Below are positions 1-10,094 of a DNA stretch of 28,883 bases, piece by piece; within the stretch, counting starts at the first letter, position 1, and every line of letters starts with the position of its first letter. The notes below the pieces were generated by a model that was not told where the DNA came from, did no database searches, and saw only the letters and a list, made by a program, of their open reading frames with translations. Origin of the DNA: Beroe ovata (lineage: Eukaryota > Ctenophora > Nuda > Beroida > Beroidae); assembly GCA_946803715.1 (NCBI GenBank), contig CAMPET010000110.1, positions 173,280 to 202,162 on the forward strand. Direction: 5' to 3'. Made by a program: the position numbers and the translations under genes.

Positions 1-30
<30 letters not shown>
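1..30. repeat. (TG)n microsatellite
   Basis: The window opens with an uninterrupted run of 15 TG dinucleotides; the left boundary lies outside the window. Simple dinucleotide repeat, no coding meaning. Confidence 0.95.
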
Positions 31-33
<3 letters not shown>

Positions 34-793
34 GATAACGAGTTGGTATACGAACCCGAGCACAATGAAAATCTTCCTCCTTTTTGAGTATCTTATCAGC
101 TCTTTGAATTGCTTGTTTATTGTTCAGATTGTCCAGGGCATCTGGGAATGAGAAACTCCATTACAGCTGAGGTTGAGAGCTAATAACCTAACATTGTGAT
201 TGTGTGATTCTATTACAACTCACCATAGAGAGGTCGGAGTTTCCTTTCCGTATGCGGGTCTCTTTTGTTTGCCATACACGCCTAGCAACGAAACGTGTTT
301 TTTCAATTTCCGTCGATCTCAAGCGGCAATTGAATAACGTATTCTAGCACACTATCTAATGCGCATATTGCATGTAAGCATTTGGGCAAGAATTACATGT
401 ACAGTGAAGTTAACCTCTACTGAACAATAACCTGATGCACATTATGCAATTCAATATGGCAGTGGCAGAGATCATACAATACCCATGTATAATGAAATCA
501 AATACCCTCGTTACCATGGATACCAAGCGTGAAGATTCCTGCACTCTTTATGATAAGGTCACATTATTCTCTTTAAATGTCCTGCTGCATTGCTCAGAGC
601 TGGCCTTGTTCTTTAGTTTAACTTTTGTGTCCGGAGCAATATCGCTTTGTCAATTTTAAGTTCACTTTTAACAGTTATTTTTTCGATAATCAGTTAAGCG
701 AAATGATAAATCATATCCCCGATGAATTGCCTATCAACAGACATAATATATATAACCCCTGTTTTGACTGATAGATATTTAAGTAGAAAGACG
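31..793. other. 5' flank of the CIMIP1-like gene, no gene recognised
   Basis: AT-rich stretch with only short unconvincing open frames. It precedes the first coding exon at 794 and presumably holds its promoter. At 510-523 the sequence GTTACCATGGATAC is close to the RFX X-box consensus. No other recognised element. Confidence 0.5.
510..523 (+). promoter_or_regulatory. candidate RFX X-box
   Basis: GTTACCATGGATAC resembles the imperfect palindrome bound by RFX factors (roughly GTTRCCATGGYAAC), with two positions differing in the right half-site. It lies about 270 bp upstream of the start codon of a predicted ciliary gene, the kind of gene RFX factors activate in animals. Presence is seen; function is inferred. 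A match this loose can occur by chance. Confidence 0.25.
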
Positions 794-2869
794 ATGGCAA
801 CATCTGAAAAAACAGTTTGTAACGAAGTTCATCAGGTACGGCAGAAATAAATAACCTTTGAGCTGTGTTATGAGATTTTGCAGTTCCTCAGGAGATCATA
901 TTCAACCAGGACGAGATTTGGCGAGAGTACATTTCAAGAGAATACTGGACAAAATCTCAGTGGGACAAAAAATTTGGATTCATTGCAGAGGAATCAAGAA
1001 AACTACAATCAGCTATATTCAACTTGAGGTTTTCTACATATGTATATAATTAAACCATTAGACCCTATACATTGAGCAGAATACACGTGGAATGATCAAG
1101 TAACACTATTCCTATTCCATTTGGACTTGACAGCATTGAGGTAGCTCTATTAAGATGGGCTGATATGTTAATAAATGATGTTGAACAACAGGTCAACAAC
1201 AGAATCAGAAAGATCAGTTTGATTGTGGCCTCTGTTCAAATAAGTCAAAAATTCGTCTTCAGGATAAGCATTAAATATCAGAGCTCTGTATCTTTCAATG
1301 CAAGGCACCAACAAATTGTTTATTCACCCCCTGTACGCGCGGGCACGTTTGCTAGTANATATTCAACTTGAGGTTTTCTACATATGTATATCATTAGACC
1401 CTATAGTCTATACATTGAGCTGATATGTCAATAAATGATGTTGAACAACGGGTCAACAACAGAATCAGAAAAATCAGTTTGATTGTGGCCTCTGTTCAAA
1501 TAAGTCAAAAATTCGTCTTCAGGATAAGAATCAAATATCAGAGCTCTGTATCTTTCAATGCTAGGCACCAACAAATTGTTTATTACACCAGTTTAATTTT
1601 TTTATAGGGAACAGGGAAATTCAGGATCAAGAAGTGGCAGCAATGGAGGGGGCATGGCAACAAATCCAACTCGAGCTCAGACTGCATTCCCCAGATCAAC
1701 ATCTCAAATGATAGGATGGCGATTGACTAAGCAGGCTAGTAACACTATTATCTACGGGTATAAAATGAACTTCAATTATGTATTCAACTCCCTAGAATCA
1801 AATATTCTACACTTGATTCAAGTGAACAATTTTTTCTATTAGATAATGAAGTGTTCTGTAACAACTGGGGGTGGGGGGGTTCGGTTGGACGGCATCACCC
1901 TATCTGGTCAAAAGTCCAAACCACCCACCCACCCACTAGATAGCGCCATGTCAGTAACTGGACACCCAAAAATAAATTAAGACCCTACCCCAGAATAGCC
2001 AAAATACGCATTTTTTTCTATCTGATATGGTATATGGAGTGCCTCCGTACTTTTCATTGTAGACAGACTACAGGCAGACTAACGATGACCATTTTTATTA
2101 TCACAACTGCCAATATCTTACTCTTGGAAATACAAACAGCATCTTGAAAGACCATAAAAATAAAATGAGGTGATATAATCCAATCAGTTTTATGATGCTT
2201 CTTAACTCTGTATAGGTATGCATGTATGGTAGGATAGTAATCACTGAAAACACAAGTTCATCATCCAAAATTATGCATCGGATAATCCATAGTAGACTAT
2301 ATATTAGATACAGTATAGTAGGTACTACCCATGCACTATAATAAACCATAGGTTTTAACTGGGTGAGGATCGGCTATCAAGAACTATGATAGTATCATCC
2401 AAGGTACCTACTGTATCATACCATCATTGTATGATACAGAACCTAGAAGAGCACTGAACTGAAGTTATTCTTTTGCCGCATATCTATTTGTGTGCTAATC
2501 AATTTCTAATTCAATTATTGCAACAGTAACACTATCTGCTGTCTGCTGATACAATATGTTAAGTGAAACAAGCTTTTTTCAATTTTGACTAAAATTATCC
2601 CAAATTTTCGTCCACATAGTGTATGTCACTATCTGGTCACAGGGTCAAAGGACCCACCAACCCCCCATGTCAGTAAGTGTGATGCCGTCCATCCCACTTA
2701 CTGCTGAACCCCCCTCCCCCCCGTAACAAGAAATTTTCAGGATAAACCAGAGTTCAAGAATGGGTACAGTTCAAATATCAGCTATAGAGACTTCCTGGAA
2801 ACTTCAAGCCACCATGGAAGAACCAAGCTTGAAGAATCATTGGGAATTCCAACTGAAGCCATGAGTTAA
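794..2869 (+). CDS. CIMIP1: ciliary microtubule inner protein, CIMIP1/C20orf85-like (4 exons)
   Basis: Assembled by splice phase: exon 1 794-835, exon 2 892-1028, exon 3 1608-1738, exon 4 2751-2869 (stop TAA), giving about 142 aa. Exon 2 encodes NQDEIWREYISREYWTKSQW followed by a KKFGFI segment; exon 3 encodes PRSTSQMIGWRL. This order (QDEIW, then W..+WGF, then P.TTS..IGWR) is the signature I know from C20orf85/CIMIP1, a small protein of the ciliary doublet lumen, of similar length (human about 137 aa). Exon 4 ends with a basic/acidic tail (KLEESLGIPTEAMS). Intron 1 is only 56 bp. The exon 2 donor (GTTTTC) is weak and is copied into a second site by a tandem duplication downstream. The exon 3/4 junction is chosen because it alone keeps the frame; an unseen small exon is possible. 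Related CIMIP families share parts of the pattern, so the exact orthologue is moderately sure. Confidence 0.55.
1015..1590 (+). repeat. imperfect tandem duplication with an N at the junction
   Basis: The block 1015-1325 recurs at 1359-1585 in the same orientation at over 90% identity by eye. The second copy lacks roughly 90 bases (around 1080-1160 of the first). The repeat unit starts inside exon 2, so the last ~14 coding bases and the splice donor are present twice. An ambiguous base (1357) sits exactly where copy 2 begins. Either a real recent duplication or two haplotypes joined by the assembler. Confidence 0.85.
1862..2730. mobile_element. candidate MITE/fold-back element with G-rich ends in intron 3
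   Basis: The left edge (about 1862-1910) has a G-rich block, GGTTC, then TGGACGGCATCAC. The right edge (about 2680-2727), reverse-complemented, has the same G-rich block, GGTTC, and GGACGGCATCAC, with an 18-20 base insertion between. The sub-sequences CTATCTGGTCA...CCACC and ATGTCAGTAA also occur near both ends in direct orientation (1900 and 1948; 2630 and 2677). The interior carries no convincing ORF. Consistent with a non-autonomous inverted-repeat element inside the intron; no target-site duplication could be fixed. Confidence 0.45.
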
Positions 2870-4250
2870 TCATTACCTATACGATCATGCAAGAGAATTC
2901 AATTCAATTCAAAGGATCAAATTTCAAATGAACTGAACAATCAAATGGAAGGTTTTAACTCAGTAGCCAAAGAATGGAGTATTGGCATATTTTTATCAAT
3001 ATATCAATATGAATATAATTGTTCCATTAATGGCTTACTATATCTTATCCATGTTTGACCTAAGCATACAGAGAGAACTACCTGACACATCGACTCAAGC
3101 ACTACCAAGCCCAACTTGGGCCTATTTATTCTTGGGGCACCCAAGGATTAATGGCAATTCCATACAAGGTTAGATCAGACAACTGCTCCAAATTAATCCA
3201 TCTCTAAAGATAACCATGAGCTGACCAAAGCCAACTATGGCTTCAGCTAAATTTGGCCAAAATGAGGCTGAAGTTCAGAGGACCTGAAAAATTGTTGTTT
3301 TGGCCTCAAAGTGTCACATTCATATTATTTTGATTAGGGAAAGTGTGAAGCGTTGTCTTACCCGAAAATACATGGTCCATATAAAGAACCTAACAATATG
3401 TGATATGGCAATCAGCTTTGGTGACAACTGAGTGGTCTGTAGGGAACCCCATGGCTTTGATTCCTTGTTCAGGATGCAGTACAACTAGGATCTCCACTGT
3501 GCTCAGCAATCCCTATTCCCTATTATAATTTGGTTGTTTGTCTGTCTGTCTGTCACAAAATGCACATGCTGATTCAGAAGTTAAGTGCGTGTCACCATGG
3601 ACACGTGCTACTACTGTAATAGTGAACTGGGAGATCATTTCTGATGATGGTGCTTTGTTGATGTTGCTCTTTCTGCTCTCTCTCTCACTTTTTAGAAATG
3701 ATGCACATACTGATTGGAGCAACAATTCTACACAATGTAATACATTTAAGGTACTCACTAACATAAATGCATATCAACGTCTATCTTATTTTACTACATG
3801 GGACAGCTCCAGAGGTAAATATCAAACTTGGCTCTATCATCAAAATGATAAACTGCCTCATTTTTCCTTGATTATCTGTTAATCAAAACTTGTCTGCCCA
3901 ACAATCACACCAGGGACAAAATCCCACCAGTGAGCGTAGTATAATCCTACAATGAGTATAATCCTACAACTGTAAAATACAGTATGGCTCAAGATGTTTT
4001 TGCTATTATAGCTAGATTGAAATCAATTTGATGTACTACAACTCTTCAACATCACAGTTGGTTAAGACTCAATCTAGTTTGGAGTTGAAATGCAAATACA
4101 TGATTCCATAAAAAGCAAAGCAAGCAGAGTGCAATTCTTTTTTAAAGTTCCCACTCATGTTGTTCAACTCTCTTTGAATTTTCATGTTGAAGGGTTGCCT
4201 GTTTTACTGTTTTAGTGCATGCACTGTCTGTACGATTGTACATTGTAGGG
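2870..4250. other. intergenic, no gene recognised
   Basis: Mostly AT-rich, no recognisable protein. An open frame at 3538-3882 (114 codons) opens in a (GTCT)n tract, has no family resemblance, and on the opposite strand is also open, so I do not call it a gene. Confidence 0.4.
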
Positions 4251-4935
4251 TTCTTGCCTACCCGGCCTCGGCCCTCGGCAACGCGAACGCGCAATTGTCA
4301 ATTGTCATTCCGCCCAACGAAATGAATTTTATCCCCTGCTAAATAAAATCCCGCCAGCAAGGGTAGGGTGCAGGTGAAATTTTGCAAACTAGCGATTGGT
4401 TGTCGATCGATGATAGACCCTGTCGAGAATTTCCTTGCGCGCGCGCAAACTTATTCTCAGACTTGCATCAGCGGTCTGGCATCGTCCAACAAGCGATTGG
4501 CTGTCGATGATAGCCCCTGTCGAGAATTTCATTTTCAGACATTATTCTCGCTGGCATGGCGCTCGTCGCTTCGCGTCAGCTGGGCCTAGCATCGCATCGC
4601 CTTAAGCAAATTAGCGAGGGTAAGGCCAAGGCCGGGAGCGAACAAGTGCCGCGCCGATTTTATCTGACCTCTGTCTTCATCGAAGGCCGAAACTGTTATG
4701 GCCTTCGATGAAGGCGGCAACTAGGCGCGCGCCTAGCATCGCCACGCAAAAAGATCATATTGCACAATGATTGAGAAGAGAAACCAGAATATCAATAAGA
4801 ACAAGATTAAGATGAAAATTGTCGGATTTTATCTGACCTCAGTTTCTCGCGCGCGGCGATGAAGGCGCGATGAAGGCGGCGATGAAGGCGCGCTCGCGCG
4901 AGAAACAGGTCAGGTAACATCTGACAAGATGAAAA
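4250..4935. repeat. CpG-rich patch with internal direct and inverted repeats
   Basis: Much more CG-rich than the flanks, with many CGCG clusters. A block starting GCGATTGG and ending CTGTCGAGAATTTC occurs at 4393-4432 and again at 4493-4531. GATTTTATCTGACCTC occurs near 4658 and 4826. CATCGAAGGCC around 4679-4689 faces GGCCTTCGATG around 4701-4711, forming an 11-bp hairpin. GATGAAGGCG recurs at least four times. Looks like a cluster of short repeats rather than a gene; a CpG-island promoter is the alternative. Confidence 0.5.
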
Positions 4936-5201
4936 TGGAAATGAAATCATACTTACACACTGGCAATAGCATAACAATACCATTACCAAATCTCAAATAC
5001 ATCATTTTTTGTATTATTTGAATTTTCTCAACACAACACAAGATTGGCTTTTGATAGCGTCCAACTGCTCGAAATCAAATGATATCGGTGCCAGGAATAA
5101 CTGTTGAACTGTTGATCGACACTCAGGATACTTGTGTGAAATGTCGCCTCAGCTCTTTCCCCCCTCCTGCTGCTTCCCTGAGGAATGCAATGGTGACTAT
5201 A

Positions 5202-6175
5202 GGGGCGGGGGTAACGCAAACTTTGGCAAAGCCCAAAAAAGTGGGAATTCTTTGCCAAAGTTTGCCATAATTTCCACGACGTTTTAGACAGGTAAGGACA
5301 CTTTTAACGCCTCAACAAGGACATTGTGGTCAGTCAAAACACTCGTCAATACAAACTGTCATACAAAACCCGATTTATACGCAGGAAATAAAATCTAAAT
5401 GGAATTATTCCTAAGCCTTCATAAAATGCACCGGATATCAATAGTTGGCTAGCTCGGGCCTGCGTCAATTGAAAAAGCAATGTAGGCTATTTATTTGACT
5501 TAAAATCGATTCAGCGTCCAAAATTATGTAGGAATTGATTGTTTTTTGCATCAAAATATTTCGCCACTCTGGCTTAGGTGGCGACTTTAGTGGCTTCCCA
5601 TTTCGCCAATACAACCATATTACATCTCATGATGCAATATTCCGTCTCCCTCACATCCATATTAATTGCATCGATCGAACTTAGCGTCAACAAGCCCCTA
5701 TTTGTAAAATAGGACAACATCCAAGTCGCCATATCTGCTATAACATCTGCTTCAAAAATTCAGAATTGTGCTAGGTCAGAGAAAATGTCTGAGAATTTTC
5801 CGTCAGGGTTGAAATATGAAAATTACGTATAAAGACCATTTTTGAACGCTGATTTCGAATCTGTCTTCAGAATTGAGCTAGCTTGACGGTAAGAGGGGAA
5901 AATGTTGCTTTTTTGACGCAGTGTGATCTAAAATTTTCTCAACCATATTCCCACCAGACCAAGGTTTTTAAAGGTCTTAAATTGATCTGAGATTCGTTCT
6001 CAGGATGTGAAAAATGTTTTCAACTCATAAATGAAATCAAATTTGGTCAATATAGATATTTCTCTATAAATAACTGATTTTTTAAGACCTTTTTTGGCAA
6101 ACTTTGGCAAAGACTTTTTTGGCACAGCCCAAAAAAGTGGGAATTCTTTGCCAAAGTTTACCTTACCCTCCCCCC
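5202..6175. mobile_element. ~970-bp non-autonomous TIR element (MITE-like)
   Basis: The first 30 bases (5202-5231) and the reverse complement of the last 30 (6146-6175) match at 26 of 30 positions; both read G-rich, GGGTAA, then AAACTTTGGCAAAG. Each end is also a stem-loop, because AAACTTTGGCAAAG is followed within about 15-30 bases by CTTTGCCAAAGTTT. A 33-base core is identical and in direct orientation in the two ends (5231-5263 and 6127-6159). No transposase ORF lies inside. Flanks share TATA but a clear target-site duplication is not assignable. The element abuts or lies within the 3' part of the TFIIA gamma gene. Confidence 0.6.
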
Positions 6176-6262
6176 TGAGTATAGCATTGAGCGCACAGAC
6201 AGAGTACTGAGCGTCGACAAAACAGAGTGCACACTGTTCACGTGTGTATATGTGATAGCTAC

Positions 6263-6775
6263 CTCCGTCACACGCTACTATCTTGACTCTGTCGGCATGG
6301 AAACCCTCGGCCGCATCCCGGAACTCTGTATTCGTCATGAGGAATGTCCAGACGTTGTCACAGTATCTGTACACCTTGATTTTACCCTATCGGGGGTGGG
6401 GGGATCAGGTGTCAGTGATACACTAACAATGGTAACAGTCGAAGCAGTCAAATAGTAACATTGATAGCAGTATTCCAATCTAAACGGGGGTAGAGAATAT
6501 ATAGTACTCACCTTAAAATTCACTTTATTTCTCGCTCTCTGAGCTAGAGATGCGCTCATAGCCTTATCAAAGTAAAGGAGCACTTGTTGCTTGGCAGCCG
6601 GTGTGATTTGGTTACTCTGAAACACACGTGTGTCATATCGTGATTGAAACACGTGCACTTCTATTAACATTTCATTGACCACGTGATGTGACACCTGAAT
6701 CATTTCATCGAGAGAGTCCTCCAAACACTGACCCAGTGTTGTGTTCCGATAAAACTGCCAAGCTGCCGACGACAT
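6263..6775 (-). CDS. GTF2A2: transcription initiation factor IIA gamma subunit (3 exons, 3' end unresolved)
   Basis: Small subunit of TFIIA, which stabilises TBP on TATA promoters in the RNA polymerase II preinitiation complex. Exon 1 6695-6775, exon 2 6512-6616, exon 3 6263-6386; all boundaries are GT-AG and in phase (introns 78 and 125 bp). The protein starts [20 protein letters not shown]. Family landmarks follow in order: YRNTTLG near the N-terminus, [14 protein letters not shown] and RNKVNF in the middle, then [11 protein letters not shown] and [10 protein letters not shown] at the end. About 103 residues are placed; the human protein has 109, so only a few are missing. After the last conserved glycine a donor-like GTAGCT lies at 6262. 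Without splicing, the frame runs on for 87 codons into the TIR element and stops near 6000. A short last exon downstream was not found. Confidence 0.9.
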
Positions 6776-7124
6776 ATTTCCTATCGTGAGAGGTGTTGAG
6801 TAAGTGGTGTCAATGCGATGGGGTGATTGAGTGGTGTAATCATGGAAAAGTTAGGATAAAGCTAGTAACCCGAGTCAACTATCGGCCATCATACGAGAAA
6901 GAAAATTAAATGCCATGATCAAACTCACTCACTGAAATATCATCCAATGCAATATCACACAAAACAAAGCAATCAAATTCAACAATCAGCAAAATCAAAG
7001 TATCATTATAATCTGAATAACGTCCTGATATTTCTAGTGATCAGAGTGATTTACCCATAACCACACTCTCAGTATGTATGACGTATGTCGTCCCAGGAAA
7101 ACTGCATAGGAAAACCCCATATCA
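6776..7124. other. intergenic between GTF2A2 and the AP4E1 3' region
   Basis: AT-rich, no ORF of note. Immediately upstream (minus sense) of the GTF2A2 start is a pyrimidine-rich tract ending in GATAG five bases before the ATG, a possible 5' UTR splice acceptor. Confidence 0.4.
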
Positions 7125-7290
7125 CATTTGACACCATTCTTATTAAGATGGCACAATGTGTCAGCATTTGACACCACTCTTATTAAGATGGCACAATGTG
7201 TCAACATTTGGCACCACTCTTATTAAGATGGTACAATGTGTCAACATTTGACACCACTCTTATTAAGATGGCACAGTGTGTCAGCATTTG
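7125..7290 (+). repeat. 40-bp minisatellite, ~4 copies
   Basis: TATTAAGATGGCACAATGTG recurs at 7141, 7181, 7221 and 7261, exactly 40 bp apart with few substitutions. Each unit is bounded by TTGACACC and GTGTCAA, so it can also form a short stem. The stop codon of the candidate last AP4E1 exon (7281-7283) lies in the final partial unit. Confidence 0.92.
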
Positions 7291-7718
7291 GCTGCCGTAT
7301 TCTTGCTCGAAGTTGGAGGGTTGCTACTGGAGAGGGAAACCTTACTCCAAAGTGGTGTGTTTCGTAACGCAGGCTGGGACCTTGTGGAAAAACAGGAGCT
7401 TATAACACGAGAATTGACAAAGTCGGGAATAATAATTCGAAAATTGAAAGGGATGGGAAAACTGAAAGGTTGCAAAATACAAATTGAACTAACACAAGGA
7501 TTGAAAAGTCGGGGCAAGATAACACAAGGATTGGCAGGGCTGGGAATAGTGAATTTCAGCAGGAGGGAAGGAGGTTGTTGTACTCACAGTGGCGGATCCA
7601 CCTTCTCATTTGGTGATATCTCCTCGGGAATGTGCTCGTGGTAACTTATCCACGGAACTGGTGCTGATGTGCCACCGTCTTTCGTCGTCACCTGTGTCCG
7701 CTGCCTCGGCTCTTCTAC
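7281..7718 (-). CDS. two candidate 3'-terminal exons, possibly of AP4E1
   Basis: Exon A 7588-7718 begins after a clean CCACAG acceptor and ends at a GTGAGT donor. It encodes VEEPRQRTQVTT and later VPWISYHEHIPEEIS, ending in VDPP. Exon B 7281-7380 follows a pyrimidine-rich CCACAAG acceptor, completes the split codon and gives 32 residues ending TSSKNTAAKC and a stop. Exon A starts in phase 0, as required by the last well-supported AP4E1 exon (10344-10490), and A to B is also phase-consistent. I do not recognise the sequence; it is hydrophilic like an adaptin hinge. If joined, AP4E1 is about 710 aa and lacks an ear. They could instead be part of another gene. Confidence 0.4.
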
Positions 7719-7729
7719 CTGTGGATGAG

Positions 7730-7965
7730 CATGGTGTTGCTATGGTTGCTGTAAATGCCGCTGTTGCTATCGTTACTGTGTCAGTTATAGTTGCTGCTAG
7801 CAATAAACTTTACCGAGAGTTGAAGTACTGCTGCAGTAAGCAACATGAATTGAAGTTGCTTGGGTTGTTGCAGTTGCTATGGTTATTGCAGTAACTGGTT
7901 ATAAGGGTTGCACGTCTTGCTGCTGTTTCTATGGTTACAGAAGTTGCCATATTTGCTACATTCGC
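7730..7965. repeat. degenerate GTTGCTATGGTTACTG-rich tract
   Basis: Loosely repeated GTTGCTATGGTT-type motifs (for example at 7735, 7876 and, more divergent, 7927) next to the acceptor of candidate exon A, in the large intron. Low complexity; open on both strands. The core resembles an X-box but the repetition suggests a minisatellite. Confidence 0.4.
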
Positions 7966-8288
7966 CATTGTGATGGCATGAAGCGTGACTGATACATCAA
8001 GCAACATCGTTATTTTCACTGGTTTATGTAGAACCGGGATAACGGTGATAAAGTTATCACCTACAAATTTGTTGTGGAAAGTGTTGAATTACGTCCCACA
8101 GTTTACTGCTCAATTCAGTATTTATCCTCGAATTCGAAATGCTTTAAATCCAGTAATGAAATTAAGATAAGACGAAAGTAAAAAGATTTCGTGGATTGAT
8201 GGAAAATGCGACCATGGGAGCCGTAACCTAATCTATATTTGATTGAATTACAATTATCTCTCTCTCGATATCTTAAAAAGCGGGTCGC

Positions 8289-8470
8289 ATGTTTGTAGCA
8301 ATAACCCCGTACAAAATGCTGCTGATTTTGTTGCTCGTCACAGTGCTCGGTGTTGCTGCTAGGAAATTACAGTGGTCCGAGTCTAAGCTCGTGTTCAAAG
8401 GTGATCCCAGTGAGTATGTGAAGGCTGAGTTGGGTGAAACGTCTCTCGCACATTGGGCTATGGAGTAAGT

Positions 8471-8519
<49 letters not shown>

Positions 8520-10094
8520 NAGTGTGTGTGTGTGTGTGCGTGTGTGTGAGTGTGTATGTGTGTGTGTGTGTGTCACTCATCGTATAAGTCTCTAACCTGA
8601 TACCAGATACTCTCTCACTATTCAAGCAATTCCCATTTCAGCGATATCTTCTACCACCAATCATCGGCAAGAGTAATAACAATAGGGACATGGATCAAAC
8701 CGGAGCACCAGGACCCTGGTGTCAACCAGTTTTTACTGGAGTTCGACATGTTGAAACACTACCAGGTGCTGATTATCAATGACACCTTCGCGTACACTGA
8801 GTGGGATGTTGACACCGGCAACACCACCAGCTACACGTGTACCGGTGTCTACTCCCTGGCCCAGTGGAATTTGCTCATGGTACAGGTCACGTACACCATG
8901 TACTCGCACGACACTCTACTTACACTCGCACTCAAACCCCTGGACAAAACCTCGCCGTTCACGGACTTGCGGTGTCACCTCGACGCCGGGATTCTAGGGG
9001 GACGGAGACCGAGCAATGCTTCTCACGCGGTGTTGGGCAGAGGTTTTGCAGGGCAAATGACACCAATATTTGTTGACGCATATTACGATAGCGCTATGCA
9101 AAGGATGAAAACGTGTTTGAAGACAACAGCTCTGTATGTGTGTAGGCAGAAGGAATCGAGCCGGTCACAACACCATCGCTACGACGCGTACTACTTCTAT
9201 AAGTACCTGGCACACATTGACTACACCCTTGACACCAGTATGTCAATTAGACGTGACGTGGACACTGAAATAGGCGTGTTTTTCAACACCAATTTTACAT
9301 GCAAGGACGGGAACGTATCTGTGGAGCTGATCGGATCTCATTTCGCAATACCGGCTCCGTACTATCAAAGAGAGAGGTACCATGAAAAGTACTATGGTTA
9401 CCGTTACCGAGATGTGTATCGATATCCGGCTAACGTAACACTGGGTACCGGTAACAATACCTGCAATCTGACGTGGGCTGGGGGCGACAAGTTCAAACTC
9501 GCGGACACTCCTCTGACATCCTGTGGCTTCCAGTCCACACCCATGGACAACACTACGGTACTTTACCACAACACAGTGAATGTAGTGACGTCACACAACA
9601 CAACACAGCTAATGAGCGTAGCGTGCTGGTACAGGCGACCATCTCCAGTGGTAGAGGAGATTACTGTAGCAGCATATGCCGTACAGAAGCTGGAGCTGGC
9701 GACACTCCACTCGACCACGCCCTGGAAAATGGAACTCAAGCTGTACGGGGACGGGAACTTCACTCAGAGACTGGATAACCCTGTACTCCTCCACACAACT
9801 GGAAGTGTCATATATGTGGAGGGTACCGTGACGTATAGTGACGTGACACGCGTTGCCCTGGTGATGGAAACGTGCAAAACACGCGTCGCGCTGAACACGC
9901 GCATGCACGTGGAGAATACACTGATTGAGGATTCCGTTGCTGTGGATGATGACGTCACGTTACTTGAGTCATCATCACCATCAGTGAAGAGGTTCGCATT
10001 CAAACCTCACGTTTTTGAGGATTTCCCACGAGCAGTCGTTCATCTGACTTGTACAATGAAAGCAAGCGAGATTGAAAAGGATAAAGAAATCTAA
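8289..10094 (+). CDS. secreted ZP-domain protein, 2 exons, nested antisense to AP4E1
   Basis: Exon 1 8289-8464, exon 2 8642-10094; the join completes a GAC codon and gives 542 aa. Residues ~7-24 (MLLILLLVTVLGVAA core) form a signal peptide. Residues ~60-200 contain GTWIKPE and VYSLAQWNLLMVQVTY, reminiscent of a laminin-G/ConA-like sandwich (inference). Residues ~279-532 form a zona pellucida module. The ZP-N half has the canonical four cysteines (279, 333, 353, 387) with CNLTW, PLTSCG, TVLYHN and MSVACWY. The ZP-C half runs from about 420 (MELKLYGDGNF, SVIYVEGTV, LVMETC, FAFKPHVF, VVHLTC). There are many N-glycosylation sequons. A tyrosine/arginine-rich insert (YYGYRYRDVYRYP) lies between the first two ZP-N cysteines. 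The protein stops soon after the last cysteine, with no furin-type site, hydrophobic tail or membrane anchor, unusual for polymerising ZP proteins. Intron 1 contains a TG microsatellite with an N. Confidence 0.75.
8470..8573 (+). repeat. (TG)n microsatellite in intron 1 of the ZP gene
   Basis: About 50 TG/TX dinucleotides with an ambiguous base at 8520. It begins six bases after the splice donor (GTAAGT at 8465). The N probably marks an unresolved repeat length. Confidence 0.95.

Noticed and set aside
3513-3882. Overlapping open frames of 83 and 114 codons on opposite strands
   Set aside because: They start in a GTCT simple repeat, have no recognisable motif, and mutual openness on both strands is expected in such sequence.
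4807-5270. Minus- and plus-strand frames of 60-76 codons near the CpG-rich patch and TIR element
   Set aside because: They overlap repeats and element ends; no family resemblance and no splice context.
7730-7965. Cluster of X-box-like GTTGCTATGGTT motifs as an enhancer
   Set aside because: The motifs are irregularly repeated low-complexity units and more likely a degenerate minisatellite than independent RFX sites.
8367-8576. Thr-His repeat ORF
   Set aside because: It is the translated TG microsatellite in the ZP gene intron.
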